DNA from: Microvirga sp.
Lineage (GTDB): Bacteria; Pseudomonadota; Alphaproteobacteria; Rhizobiales; Beijerinckiaceae
NCBI RefSeq assembly: GCF_014699075.1
Contig: NZ_JACXAB010000010.1
Span: forward strand, 62,001 to 126,000
Length of the DNA: 64,000 nt
Direction: 5' to 3'
Below are positions 54,468-63,166 of this stretch, piece by piece. The position numbers and the translations under genes were made by a program. The first letter of the stretch is position 1, and every line of letters begins with the position of its first letter. The notes beneath the pieces are model-generated. The model had not been told where the DNA came from. It saw nothing but the letters and a program-made list of their open reading frames with translations, and did not search any database.

Positions 54468-55588
54468 TGCGCGATGTCGTCATTACGGGAGTGGGCCTCG
54501 CCTCCTCGGCGGGAGAAGGCCTTGAGGCGCACCTGACGGCGCTGGCCGGCGGCAGCCCGAACACGGACGCGGCCAGTTTCGAGCCCTTCCCGGTCCACCC
54601 GGCTGTTCCCCTCGAATGGGACCGGCAGATCCCGAAGAAATCCGATCAGCGCCAGATGGAGCCGTGGCAGAAGCTCGGCTGCTATGCGGCGGGCCTCGCC
54701 CTCGACGCGGCCGGCGCCAAGGACGATGCGGCTCTAAAAGGCCGCATGCAGCTTATCGTCTCGGCCGGCGGCGGCGAGCGGGATTACGCGGTCGACGGGC
54801 AGATCCTCACGGGATTGCGCCAGGCCGACAACCCCGGCGTCATCCTCAACGAGCGCCTGATGGGCGACCTGCGCCCGACCCTCTTTCTCGCGCAGCTCTC
54901 CAACCTGCTCGCCGGCAACATCTCCATCGTCCACGGGGTGACCGGCGCGTCCCGCACCTTCATGGGCGAGGAATCGAGCGGCGTCGATGCCATCCGCATC
55001 GCCCGCGAGCGCATCGCCTCGGGCCAGGACGAGATCTTCCTCGTCGGCGGCTCGTACAATGCCGAGCGGCCCGACGTGCTCCTCATCTACGAGATGGGCG
55101 GCTTCCTCTGGAAGAAGCCCTACGCACCCGTCTGGGAGCGTTCCGCCGATGGCGGCGGTATGATCCTCGGCAGCGGGGGCTGCTTCCTGGTGCTCGAATC
55201 CCGCGAGCACGCCGCCGCTCGCGGCGCAAAGCCCCTTGCGGCCATCGCGGGCGTCGCCTCCGACCGTTCCCGCCGCCAGCCCGGCAGCGTCGAAGGCGCG
55301 CTTCATGGCCTGTCGCGGCAGCTCGGGGCCAAGCCCGAACTGGTGATCTCCGGCGCCACGGGCATCAAGGGCATCACGGACGAGGAACGGGCGGCGCTCA
55401 AGGACATCGCGCCAGGCGCCGCCATCCACGCGACCGGCGATCTCGTCGGCCACACCATGGAAGCCCAGGCGCCCATCGGCGTCGCGCTGGCCGCCGACCT
55501 GATTGCCGGAGGCGGGCCGAGCGAGGCGCTCGTCACCTCCATCGGACATTGGCGCGGCGAAGGCGCCATCCGGCTCACCAAGGCTTGA
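54467..55588 (+). CDS. fabF2XL: Degenerate beta-ketoacyl-ACP synthase FabF2XL (KS-beta-like)
   Basis: 373 residues with the thiolase-fold layout but without the catalytic cysteine: where FabF has ACSSG, this protein has VTGASRTFMGEES (about 158-170). The first catalytic His motif (NAHGT) is also not seen, though GHTMEAQ keeps the second His. This mirrors chain-length-factor (KS-beta) partners. It probably pairs with FabF1XL. Overlap with fabZXL is 1 bp; fabF1XL starts 10 bp after. Confidence 0.9.
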   Translation: MRDVVITGVGLASSAGEGLEAHLTALAGGSPNTDAASFEPFPVHPAVPLEWDRQIPKKSDQRQMEPWQKLGCYAAGLALDAAGAKDDAALKGRMQLIVSAGGGERDYAVDGQILTGLRQADNPGVILNERLMGDLRPTLFLAQLSNLLAGNISIVHGVTGASRTFMGEESSGVDAIRIARERIASGQDEIFLVGGSYNAERPDVLLIYEMGGFLWKKPYAPVWERSADGGGMILGSGGCFLVLESREHAAARGAKPLAAIAGVASDRSRRQPGSVEGALHGLSRQLGAKPELVISGATGIKGITDEERAALKDIAPGAAIHATGDLVGHTMEAQAPIGVALAADLIAGGGPSEALVTSIGHWRGEGAIRLTKA

Positions 55589-55598
55589 GGAGAAGGCT

Positions 55599-56879
55599 AT
55601 GGCGCTTCGCGACAAACAGGGCCGCCCGCTCGTTGCCGTCACCGGCATGGGCGTGGTCACGTCCCTCGGCCAGGGCAAGGACGACACCTGGGCCGCGCTG
55701 ACGGCCGGCCAGTCCGGCATCCACCGCATCGAGCGCTTCCCCACGGAACGGCTGCGCACCACGATCGCCGGCACCATCGACTCGGTCGATGTGGAGCCCT
55801 TCTGCGCCCCCATGCTGTCCGAGCGACTCGCCATGCTGGCGGCCGAAGAGGCGGTGGGGCAGTCGGGGCTGGCGTCCAGCGATTTCCCGGGCGCGCTGTT
55901 CATCGCCGTGCCGCCCGTCGAGATGGAATGGCCGCAGCGCCAAGCCCTGGCTGAGGCTGCGGGCCAAAGCGATGAGGTGACTTACAAGGATCTTCTCAAG
56001 GCCGCGGCCACGGGCCGCTTCAAGCCGTGGCACGATCTCTTCATCTTCGGCACGGTGGCCGACCGGGTGGCCGATCGCTTCGGCACCAGGGGCTCGCCGA
56101 TCTCACTCTCGACCGCCTGCTCGTCCGGCGCCACGGCGATCCAGCTCGGCGTCGAGGCGATCCGCCGGGGCGAGACCGATGCCGCGCTGTGCATCGGCAC
56201 CGACGGCTCCGTGAACCCGGAATCGCTGATCCGCTTCTCCCTGCTCTCGGCGCTCTCGACCCAGAACGACAACCCGGAAGGGGCGTCAAAACCCTTCTCC
56301 AAGAACCGCGACGGCTTCGTCATGGGCGAAGGCGGCGCGGCGCTCGTGCTGGAGGACGCCGAGAAGGCGAAGGCGCGCGGTGCCAAGATTCTTGGCTATG
56401 TGCTCGGCTGCGGCGAGAAGGGCGACGGATTTCACCGCACCCGCTCGTCCCCGGACGGCATGCCGGCCATCACGGCGATCCGGCAGGCGCTGGAGGATGC
56501 GGGCCTCGCACCCGACGACATCGATTATGTGAACGCCCACGGCACCTCGACGCCGGAGAACGACAAGATGGAGGCCATGAGCTGCACCGCCGTGTTCGGC
56601 GAGCGCATGGCAAGCGTTCCGATCTCATCCAACAAGTCGATGATCGGCCATACGCTCACGGCCGCCGGTGCGGTCGAGGCGGTGATGTCGCTCATGACCA
56701 TCGGCACCGGCCGCATCGCCCCGACAATCAATTATCAGGTGCCGGACCCGGCTATCCCGCTCGACGTGGTGCCCAACGTCGCCCGCGACGCGCAGGTGAA
56801 TTACGTGCTCTCGAACTCCTTCGGCTTCGGCGGCCAGAACACCTGCCTGGTCTTCGGGGCCGAGCCGAAAGGGGCTTGA
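55599..56879 (+). CDS. fabF1XL: Beta-ketoacyl-ACP synthase FabF1XL
   Basis: 426 residues with the full Cys-His-His triad: C174 in STACSSG, H314 in NAHGTST and H351 in GHTLTAAG, plus K346. It catalyses elongation of the very-long-chain acyl chain on AcpXL, probably as a heterodimer with the inactive-looking FabF2XL. GAGGAGAAGG before ATG 55599 decides the start; reading is open upstream into fabF2XL. Confidence 0.95.
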   Translation: MALRDKQGRPLVAVTGMGVVTSLGQGKDDTWAALTAGQSGIHRIERFPTERLRTTIAGTIDSVDVEPFCAPMLSERLAMLAAEEAVGQSGLASSDFPGALFIAVPPVEMEWPQRQALAEAAGQSDEVTYKDLLKAAATGRFKPWHDLFIFGTVADRVADRFGTRGSPISLSTACSSGATAIQLGVEAIRRGETDAALCIGTDGSVNPESLIRFSLLSALSTQNDNPEGASKPFSKNRDGFVMGEGGAALVLEDAEKAKARGAKILGYVLGCGEKGDGFHRTRSSPDGMPAITAIRQALEDAGLAPDDIDYVNAHGTSTPENDKMEAMSCTAVFGERMASVPISSNKSMIGHTLTAAGAVEAVMSLMTIGTGRIAPTINYQVPDPAIPLDVVPNVARDAQVNYVLSNSFGFGGQNTCLVFGAEPKGA

Positions 56880-56881
56880 TC

Positions 56882-57628
56882 ATGACTCGGGTTCTGGTGA
56901 CGGGCGGCGGCAAGGGCGTCGGTGCCGCCATCGTGCGGGCGCTCGTGGCGGCCGGCCACGATGTCGACTTCACCTATCGCTCGTCCGGTGACGCCGCGAA
57001 GGCGCTTAGCCAGGAGCTGATGCAGGCGGATGCCGGCCGTATCATCAAGGCCCATGAGGTTGATCTCGCCGACAAGGCGGCGCTGGAAGCCTTCTGCGAG
57101 ACCATCGAGGGCGAGAGCTTCTTCGGGCTCATCCACAATGCGGGTCAGCCCTACGATGCGCTCGCCGCCATGATGCAGCAGGACAAGGCCGAAGCGGCCA
57201 TGCAGGTGAACTTCTGGTCGCTGACCCGCATCGCCAAGGCGCTCATGCGCGGCATGATCCGCGCCAAGCAGGGCCGCATCGTCGCTATCGGGTCGGTGGC
57301 GGCGCTCCAGGGCAACCCCGGCAACGCGGCCTATGCCGCGTCCAAGGGGGCGCTGATCTCCTATTGCCGCACGTTGTCTGTCGAGACGGCCAAGCGCGGC
57401 GTCACCGTCAACGTGATCGCCCCGGGCTTCATCGATACGGACATGATGGCGCCGTATGCGGCCTATCGCGACAACATGGAAAAGCAGATCCCGGCCGGAC
57501 GCTTCGCGAAGCCTGAGGAGATCGCCGGCCTCGCCGCCTTCCTCCTGAGCGAGCCCGCCGCCTACATCACCGGCACGGTTCTGCCCATCGACGGCGGGCT
57601 GACCTCGATGCTCGGTGTGCATCGCTGA
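56882..57628 (+). CDS. SDR-family 3-oxoacyl-ACP reductase (FabG-like)
   Basis: 248 residues: cofactor loop TGGGKGVG near the N-terminus, HNAG, catalytic Ser in GSVAALQ, YAASK (Tyr/Lys) and the closing LPIDGGLTSM. It starts 2 bp after fabF1XL, so it should supply the ketoreductase for the VLCFA cycle. This step completes, with FabZXL, FabF1XL and the dehydrogenase, a dedicated elongation set. Confidence 0.92.
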   Translation: MTRVLVTGGGKGVGAAIVRALVAAGHDVDFTYRSSGDAAKALSQELMQADAGRIIKAHEVDLADKAALEAFCETIEGESFFGLIHNAGQPYDALAAMMQQDKAEAAMQVNFWSLTRIAKALMRGMIRAKQGRIVAIGSVAALQGNPGNAAYAASKGALISYCRTLSVETAKRGVTVNVIAPGFIDTDMMAPYAAYRDNMEKQIPAGRFAKPEEIAGLAAFLLSEPAAYITGTVLPIDGGLTSMLGVHR

Positions 57629-57656
57629 TCCGCTTCATGCCCTGGCAGGAGCCCTC

Positions 57657-58463
57657 ATGACCCGGTTCGTGTGCGTTCAGTGCGGCACCCAGTTTGCAGA
57701 GACGTCAGCACAGCCTCCCGCTTGTCCGATCTGCGAGGACGAGCGCCAGTATGTGCGCTGGTCCGGACAGGAATGGACGACCTGCGAGGAATTGCGTGCG
57801 AGGCATCGCAACGTCTTCACCGAGGAAGGTGGCCCCATCGGTATCGGGATCGATCCTGATTTTGCCATTGGGCAGCGTGCGCTCGCAATACCTTCGGGAG
57901 ATGGCGTGATTCTGTGGGATTGTGTGCCCCTGGTGACGGGCGAGGCGGTCGAGCGCATCCGCAGCATGGGCGGCCTCAAGGCCATTGCGATCTCGCATCC
58001 GCATTTCTACTCAGCACATGCGGAATGGAGCGAAGCGTTCGGGGGTGTGCCGGTTTATCTGCACGAGGATGACCGCCTATGGGTGATGAACCCACACCGG
58101 GCAATCCGGTTCTGGTCGGGCGAAGCCCTTGAGATCGCATCAGGCTTTACACTGATCCGCACCGGCGGGCATTTCGAGGGCAGCACGGTGCTGCATCATG
58201 CAGCCGGCGCGGATGGCCGGGGCGATCTGTTCGTGGGGGACAGCCTCTCGGTTCTCCAGGATCGCCGCCACGTCAGCTTCATGCGCAGCTATCCCAACGC
58301 CATTCCGCTCAATCGCCCCGCCGTGGAGCGGATCGGTGCGGCCGTGGCTCCTTACCCGTTCGAGCGGATCTTCGGGACCTCTGCACAGCGGCATATCTCG
58401 CAGGACGGAAAGGCGGCGGTGGCCCGCTCCATCGAACGATACTTGACTGCGATCCGTGACTGA
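57657..58463 (+). CDS. MBL-fold hydrolase with N-terminal zinc-ribbon/rubredoxin-like motif
   Basis: 268 residues. The first ~30 residues carry CVQCG...CPIC, a rubredoxin-like or zinc-ribbon knuckle; the rest has MBL-fold features (SHPHFYSAH at about 116-124, TGGHFEGS and FVGDSLS). The motif is SHPHFYSAH where HxHxDH is usual, so the metal site is changed. AGGAG precedes the ATG. It lies inside the acpXL cluster between the reductase and the alcohol dehydrogenase, an unusual place. Confidence 0.85.
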   Translation: MTRFVCVQCGTQFAETSAQPPACPICEDERQYVRWSGQEWTTCEELRARHRNVFTEEGGPIGIGIDPDFAIGQRALAIPSGDGVILWDCVPLVTGEAVERIRSMGGLKAIAISHPHFYSAHAEWSEAFGGVPVYLHEDDRLWVMNPHRAIRFWSGEALEIASGFTLIRTGGHFEGSTVLHHAAGADGRGDLFVGDSLSVLQDRRHVSFMRSYPNAIPLNRPAVERIGAAVAPYPFERIFGTSAQRHISQDGKAAVARSIERYLTAIRD

Positions 58464-58546
58464 GCAGGTCGCTATGGCGCCGAGGTCACGGACCTTGCCA
58501 TCCGCCCCAACGCGCTTTAAGCCCCCGCAAACAGTTTCTCCACGTC

Positions 58547-58569
58547 ATGGCCGGGCTTGTCCCGGCCAT
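58547..58569. repeat. Short palindrome E
   Basis: ATGGCCGGG (58547-58555) and CCCGGCCAT (58561-58569) form a perfect hairpin around CTTGT. It lies in the 176-bp gap between the MBL gene and adh2XL; the ATG of adh2XL comes about 70 bp later. No gene is supported in this gap. Confidence 0.75.
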
Positions 58570-58639
58570 CCACGTTTTGCCCAGCAAGACGCTGATCCCT
58601 GGAACAGGTCTGGGGTTGACGCCGAACAGGATTTTACCC

Positions 58640-59662
58640 ATGCGCTCCCTCCAGCTCTTCGGCGACCGTGACCTTCGCATCACCGAGATCGACGCGCCAC
58701 CGCCGCCCGCTCCCGGCGAGGTGCAGGTGCGGGTGAAGGCGCTGGCGCTGAACTTCCTCGATGTCTGGGGCTTTCGCGGCATGGCGTTTGCCAAGCGCAA
58801 GATGCCCCAGGCGGTGGGTGTCGAGGCCTCGGGCGAGATTGCGGCCGTGGGCGAGGGCGTCACGCGGTTCAAGGCGGGCGATCCGGTCACCATGTACGGG
58901 GCCGAGACCTGCGGCCATTGTGCGGCCTGCCGCAAAGGCTGGGACAATCTCTGCGAAAACGTCGCCGGCATCATGGGCTTTCACATCGACGGCTTTGCTC
59001 GCGAACTGATCAACCGGCCGGAGCGTCTCGTGATCCCGGTGCCGAACGGAGTGTCCTTCGAGCAGGCGGCCTGCGCGCCCATCGGCTTCGGCACCGTGCA
59101 GCACATGCTGTTCGACAACGCCAAGCTCGAGCCGGGTGAGTCGATCCTCGTCCATGCCGGGGGCTCCGGCATCGGCACGGCGGCGATCAAGATGGCCAAG
59201 GCCATCGGTTGCACGGTCTACACGACGGTGGGCGACGACGAGAAGGGCGAGAAGGCGAAGGCCCTGGGCGCCGATTACGTGGTCAACTACCGCACCGAGC
59301 GCTTCGAGGGCGAGGTGAGACGCCTCACCAAGCGCAAGGGCGTCGACGTGGTGTTCGAGCATGTGGGCGCCGAGACCTGGAACGGTTCGCTTCTCTGCCT
59401 CAAGCGCGGCGGAAGGCTCGTCACCTGCGGCTCCACCTCGGGCGTCTCCACCACCATGAACCTGATGCAGCTCTTCCAGCAGCAGTACCGCATCTTCGGC
59501 TCCTTCGGCTGCCGGATCGAGAACATCAGCCAGTCGCTCGACAAGATGGCCCAAGGGATGAGCCCGGTGATCGATGCGGTCTTCCCGCTCGACGAGTTCC
59601 AGCAGGGACTGGAGCGGCTCGAGGGCCGCAAGGTCTTCGGCAAGGTGCTCGTGACGTTCTGA
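58640..59662 (+). CDS. adh2XL: Zinc-type alcohol dehydrogenase (adh2XL)
   Basis: 340 residues, medium-chain dehydrogenase: GVEASGEIAAVGEGV, structural zinc cysteines in CGHCAACRKGWDNLC, NAD(P) loop HAGGSGIGTAAIKMAKAIG. It lies at the position of adh2XL in the Rhizobium acpXL cluster; reported lpxXL neighbours suggest it reduces or oxidises the VLCFA intermediate. The frame opens well upstream, but ATG 58640 gives the family N-terminus. Confidence 0.9.
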   Translation: MRSLQLFGDRDLRITEIDAPPPPAPGEVQVRVKALALNFLDVWGFRGMAFAKRKMPQAVGVEASGEIAAVGEGVTRFKAGDPVTMYGAETCGHCAACRKGWDNLCENVAGIMGFHIDGFARELINRPERLVIPVPNGVSFEQAACAPIGFGTVQHMLFDNAKLEPGESILVHAGGSGIGTAAIKMAKAIGCTVYTTVGDDEKGEKAKALGADYVVNYRTERFEGEVRRLTKRKGVDVVFEHVGAETWNGSLLCLKRGGRLVTCGSTSGVSTTMNLMQLFQQQYRIFGSFGCRIENISQSLDKMAQGMSPVIDAVFPLDEFQQGLERLEGRKVFGKVLVTF

Positions 59663-59770
59663 GCCGGAAGCCGGCCGCTGGAACAATGAGCGGCGACGGA
59701 AGACCTTGACGAAACCGTCTCCCCGCGGAAAGACCCAGGGAGCTTCTTTTCAGGCCAGGATCCCGACAAC

Positions 59771-60730
59771 GTGCAGCAGCCCCACCGCCCCCGCAGCCTC
59801 GTCTCGCGCCTGACCGAGACGGTCATGGTCGGCGTCGTGCGCGGCGTCTTCGGCCTGGCGCGGGCACTCGGCCCCGAGCGCTCCGGTGCCGTGGGCGCGG
59901 CGCTGACCCGCACCTTCGGTCCGCTGCTTCGCGCCCACAAGACGGCCCTCGCGAACATCCGCGCGGTCTATCCGGAGAAATCGGACGCCGAGGTCAAGGG
60001 GCTCGCCATGGCCGCCTGGGACAATCTCGGCCGCACGGCCGGCGAATACCCCCATCTCGGCCGTCTGTTCGACTTCGATCCCGAGAGCGATGTTCCCGGC
60101 CGCACCGAGGTCGACGGGATCGACCACTTCCTTGAGCTTCGCGATGACGGCAAGCCGGGCCTCATCTTCTCGGCCCATCTGGCCAATTGGGAATTGCCGG
60201 CGATCTGCGCGGCCCGCTTCGGGCTCGACACCACGGCGGTGTTCCGCGCGCCCAACGATCCGGCCATCGCCCGCGTGCTGCATGAGATCCGCAGCGAGAC
60301 CATGGGCAACTTGGAGGCGGCCCGCCAGGGCGCCGCCTTCGCCATGCAGGGAGCGCTGGAAAAGGGCGGGCATCTCGGCATGCTCATCGACCAGCATTTC
60401 ACCCGCGGGGTGATCGTCAGCTTCATGGGTCGTCCGGCCCTGGTGAACCCGATCCTGGGAAAATTCGCCCGCCGGTTCGACTGCCCTGTCCATGGGGTGC
60501 GGGTGATCCGTTTGCCCAATCACCGCTTCCGCCTCCAGCTCACGCCGCCTCTCGATCTGCCGCGCGATCCTGACGGGCAGATCAACGTGCAGGGCGCCAT
60601 GCAGGCCATGACCTCCGTGGTGGAGGAATGGGTGCGGGAATATCCCGAGCAATGGCTGTGGATGCATCGCCGCTGGCGGGTGCCTGCCAAAGTATCGGAC
60701 CCAAAAGTGGATTCCACTTTTGGGATCTGA
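59771..60730 (+). CDS. lpxXL: Very-long-chain lipid A acyltransferase LpxXL
   Basis: 319 residues of the LpxL/HtrB family with the catalytic HX4E motif HLANWE (H136-E141), VFRAPND and GMLIDQHF. LpxXL transfers the 27-hydroxyoctacosanoyl-type chain from AcpXL to lipid A in rhizobia. Start is GTG 59771. The last ~12 residues (KVSDPKVDSTFGI) are encoded by the F repeat at 60694-60736, so the native C-terminus (near WMHRRWR) has been extended. Confidence 0.93.
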   Translation: MQQPHRPRSLVSRLTETVMVGVVRGVFGLARALGPERSGAVGAALTRTFGPLLRAHKTALANIRAVYPEKSDAEVKGLAMAAWDNLGRTAGEYPHLGRLFDFDPESDVPGRTEVDGIDHFLELRDDGKPGLIFSAHLANWELPAICAARFGLDTTAVFRAPNDPAIARVLHEIRSETMGNLEAARQGAAFAMQGALEKGGHLGMLIDQHFTRGVIVSFMGRPALVNPILGKFARRFDCPVHGVRVIRLPNHRFRLQLTPPLDLPRDPDGQINVQGAMQAMTSVVEEWVREYPEQWLWMHRRWRVPAKVSDPKVDSTFGI

Positions 60731-60736
60731 TCCGAT
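60694..60736. repeat. Palindromic repeat F over the lpxXL 3' end
   Basis: Inner hairpin CCCAAAAGTGG/CCACTTTTGGG (60700-60710 with 60714-60724), outer ATCGGA/TCCGAT. It encodes the last codons and the stop of lpxXL. Confidence 0.8.
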
Positions 60737-60752
60737 GCTCCAATCGTTGAAG

Positions 60753-60801
60753 AGCGTATCGTTGAGTGCGAAAAACCGGATCCACTTTTTCGCACGATGC
60801 G
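60753..60801. repeat. Palindromic repeat F, second hairpin
   Basis: GTGCGAAAAA (60766-60775) and TTTTTCGCAC (60786-60795) enclose CCGGATCCAC-like; outer GCGTATCG and CGATGCGC pair imperfectly. Tandem with the previous F copy. Confidence 0.8.
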
Positions 60802-60861
60802 CTGGCGCTCAAGGTAAAGTGAGTTCACCTTGAACCGGAATTCGTGTTCGATGGCGGTATC

Positions 60862-61599
60862 ATGGTGTTCCGATTGAGATTGACGCTGGCGGCTCTTGGA
60901 TTGGCCGCGTTCCTGCAGCCCGCGTGGGCAGAGCCGCCGCGCGCAGTGGTCGAGCTCTTCACCAGCCAGGGCTGCTCCTCCTGCCCGCCGGCGGACGAGC
61001 TTCTGGTGGAGTTTTCCCGCCAGCCGGACATCGTGGCGCTGTCGCTGCCGGTCAATTACTGGGATTATCTCGGCTGGAAGGACACGCTGGCCCATGTGGC
61101 CTTCACCGAGCGCCAGAAGGCCTATGCCCATTCCCGCAGCGACCGGCAGGTCTTCACGCCGCAGATGATCGTCAACGGCAAGAAGTCCTCCATCGGGTCC
61201 GACCGGGCTCAGGTCGAAAAGGCGATCCAGGTCACCACGAAGGGGCGCAGGACCCTGCCGGTGAATGTCGTCGTCAATGAGCACAACGACACGGTCACCA
61301 TCACGGTCGAGGAGACCCCCGACACCACACAGCGCGAGGCCGAGATCTGGATCCTGCCCGTGCTGAGATCGCAGACAGTGCCGATCGAGCGCGGCGAGAA
61401 CCGCGGCAAGACCATCACCTACGCCAATGTGGTGCGCGGCCTGAACCGGGTCGGCGAATGGCGCGGCGGCTCCGCCCGCTTCGATGTGCCGCTCGACATG
61501 GCACGCAAGGGCGGCGACGCCTATGTGGTGCTCCTGCAAGGCACCGATGCCGCCCGGCCCGGCCTCATTCTCGGCGCTGCGAAAGGCCCCGGGCTCTGA
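60862..61599 (+). CDS. Exported DUF1223 thioredoxin-like protein
   Basis: 245 residues with a signal peptide (about 1-22, ending AWAEP) and a thioredoxin-like domain starting VVELFTSQGCSSCPPADELL, with a CxxC in GCSSCP. DUF1223 members are periplasmic proteins of unknown substrate. An in-frame GTG at 60844 adds six residues; ATG 60862 yields the better signal. Confidence 0.88.
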   Translation: MVFRLRLTLAALGLAAFLQPAWAEPPRAVVELFTSQGCSSCPPADELLVEFSRQPDIVALSLPVNYWDYLGWKDTLAHVAFTERQKAYAHSRSDRQVFTPQMIVNGKKSSIGSDRAQVEKAIQVTTKGRRTLPVNVVVNEHNDTVTITVEETPDTTQREAEIWILPVLRSQTVPIERGENRGKTITYANVVRGLNRVGEWRGGSARFDVPLDMARKGGDAYVVLLQGTDAARPGLILGAAKGPGL

Positions 61600-61648
61600 G
61601 CATCTTTCCACGCAAAACCGGTGCCCACTTTTGCGTGGAAAGATGCTC
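61598..61648. repeat. Palindromic repeat F, 20-bp perfect arms
   Basis: The left arm (61598-61617, GAGCATC...CGCAAAA) and right arm (61629-61648) are perfect inverted copies around CCGGTGCCCAC. It lies at the convergent ends of the DUF1223 gene and the TPM gene, overlapping the latter's stop, and could terminate both. Confidence 0.88.
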
Positions 61649-62259
61649 TAATCCAGCAGAATGACCTTGTTGGGCAGCTCGTCCACGTCGTCGAGGCGGG
61701 GAGGGGCGTGCTCAGCCAAGATCGCGCCCGTGCGCCGAATGGCCTCCTCCAGGCCGTCGATCATCCGGCCGGCACGGATCGCCGCCGTCAGGTCAGCAAT
61801 GATGTCGGCCCAGATTCCCGGATCCACCCGGTCGGCAACGCCCGTGTCGGCCAGGATCTCGGCGTGGTGCTCGGCGAGCGCCAGATAGATCAGCACGCCG
61901 GTCTTCTCCCCGGTGCGGGTCATCCCGCGCCGCAGGAACTCGCGCGAGGCTGCCTCGTGCGCCTGAGCGTGCTTGATGGAACGCGGCACCAAGGCGAAGC
62001 GCAGCTTCGGCCAGGAGAGCACGAGGCTCAATGCGAGCGCGACCGCGAGTTGAATCAGGACAATGCGCGAGGTGCTGATGTCTGTGAGCCAGATCAGCGG
62101 CCAGGGCGTGACGAGCGCCATGAGCATGGCCCAGAGCAGCGGAACGGCGCGGTAGTGCCCGGCCTGCTCCGCGATCACAAGAATGATCTCGCCGGAGGTG
62201 TCGTCCTCCACATCGCCGATCACGCTGGCCAGACGGGCCTGTTCGTCGCTTGAGATCAT
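61648..62259 (-). CDS. TPM-domain membrane protein
   Basis: 203 residues with an N-terminal ISSDEQARLASVIGDVEDDTSGEIILV TPM start, two membrane segments (about 38-55 and 62-82) and a C-terminal TGVLIYLALAEHHAEILAD region. TPM domains resemble phosphatases or bind metals, but the role is unsettled. It abuts the upstream TPM gene (TAG then ATG) in the lemA operon. Confidence 0.88.
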   Translation of the reverse strand: MISSDEQARLASVIGDVEDDTSGEIILVIAEQAGHYRAVPLLWAMLMALVTPWPLIWLTDISTSRIVLIQLAVALALSLVLSWPKLRFALVPRSIKHAQAHEAASREFLRRGMTRTGEKTGVLIYLALAEHHAEILADTGVADRVDPGIWADIIADLTAAIRAGRMIDGLEEAIRRTGAILAEHAPPRLDDVDELPNKVILLD

Positions 62260-63003
62260 CTACCAGCTCCCCGAAGCGCCGCCGCCGCCCGACGAGCCGC
62301 CTCCTCCCGAGAACCCGCCGCTCCCGCCGGACCACCCACCCCCGCCGCCCCACCCGCCCGTGGTGACGATCCATGGACCATGGCGGCCGCGCCGGATGCC
62401 CTGCCGTCGGCCCGCACCCATCAGGCGCGAGATCAGGAAGAAGAGGATCAGCAGGATGATGAAGGCGATGACAGGATCGATGGCGGTGGTGCTGTCCTCG
62501 CGTACTTCAGCGCGGCGCTGCCACTCCTCCGCATCGCCGGTGAGAATCGACAGCATGGCATCGGCGCCCGCATCGATGCCGCCCGCGAAGTTTCCCTTCT
62601 GGAACTGCGGTGCAATGGCCGTGCTGATGATGACCTTCGACAGGGCATCGGTGAGAGCCCCCTCCAGCCCATAGCCCACCTCGATGCGCACCTTGCGCTC
62701 CTGCGGCGCCACGAGGAGCAGGGCGCCGTTGTCCTTGCCCTTCTGGCCGAGCTGCCAGTGCCGGAACAGGCGGTTGGCGTAGTCCTCGATCTCATAGCCC
62801 TCCAGCGAGCGCAGGGTCGCGACCACCACCTGGTCGGTGGTCTTGTCCTCATGAGCCTTGAGCCTCGCTTCAAGTGCTGACCGCTCCTCGGGCTTCAGAA
62901 GGTTCGCTGCATCGACCACGCGGCCGGTGAGCGGTGGGAAGGCCTGGGCGAGGGCGGGGAGGGAGAAAAGGAAGGTCAGGAGAGCGATGATGAGCGCCAC
63001 CAT
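62260..63003 (-). CDS. YgcG/TPM-domain protein with Gly/Ser-rich tail
   Basis: 247 residues from the chosen ATG: signal peptide (about 1-21), TPM domain (FPPLTGRVVDAANLL...IRVEVGYGLEGALTDA), one membrane segment (about 190-206), and a C-terminal Gly/Ser-rich tail. The upstream reading frame continues to 63183 through a C repeat; a start inside the repeat would give a basic n-region. LemA-TPM pairs are common and envelope-related. Confidence 0.87.
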   Translation of the reverse strand: MVALIIALLTFLFSLPALAQAFPPLTGRVVDAANLLKPEERSALEARLKAHEDKTTDQVVVATLRSLEGYEIEDYANRLFRHWQLGQKGKDNGALLLVAPQERKVRIEVGYGLEGALTDALSKVIISTAIAPQFQKGNFAGGIDAGADAMLSILTGDAEEWQRRAEVREDSTTAIDPVIAFIILLILFFLISRLMGAGRRQGIRRGRHGPWIVTTGGWGGGGGWSGGSGGFSGGGGSSGGGGASGSW

Positions 63004-63166
63004 CCTTCCCCACCCCTTGCGGGGAGGGGCAGGGGTGGGGGTGGTCCGAACGGGTGAGTGCCTGGGTAAGTCGGCTCTGTAGCGACTGCGTGCTTTGACC
63101 ATGAAAGGCAGCGCTCCGACTGTCCGACCCCCACCCTCAATCCCTCCCCGCAAGGGGGAGGGAAGA
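63004..63166. repeat. Palindromic repeat C between lemA and the TPM gene
   Basis: About 163 bp with CCTTCCCCACCCCTTGCGGGG...GGTGGGGGTGG at one end and CCGACCCCCACC...CCCTCCCCGCAAGGGGGAGGG at the other; same end pattern as copies at 44439 and 53880. It lies inside an operon and runs into the TPM start codon. Confidence 0.8.

Noticed and set aside
54467-55588. fabF2XL as a frameshifted pseudogene
   Set aside because: The frame is complete and coupled on both sides; loss of the Cys is a family trait, not decay.
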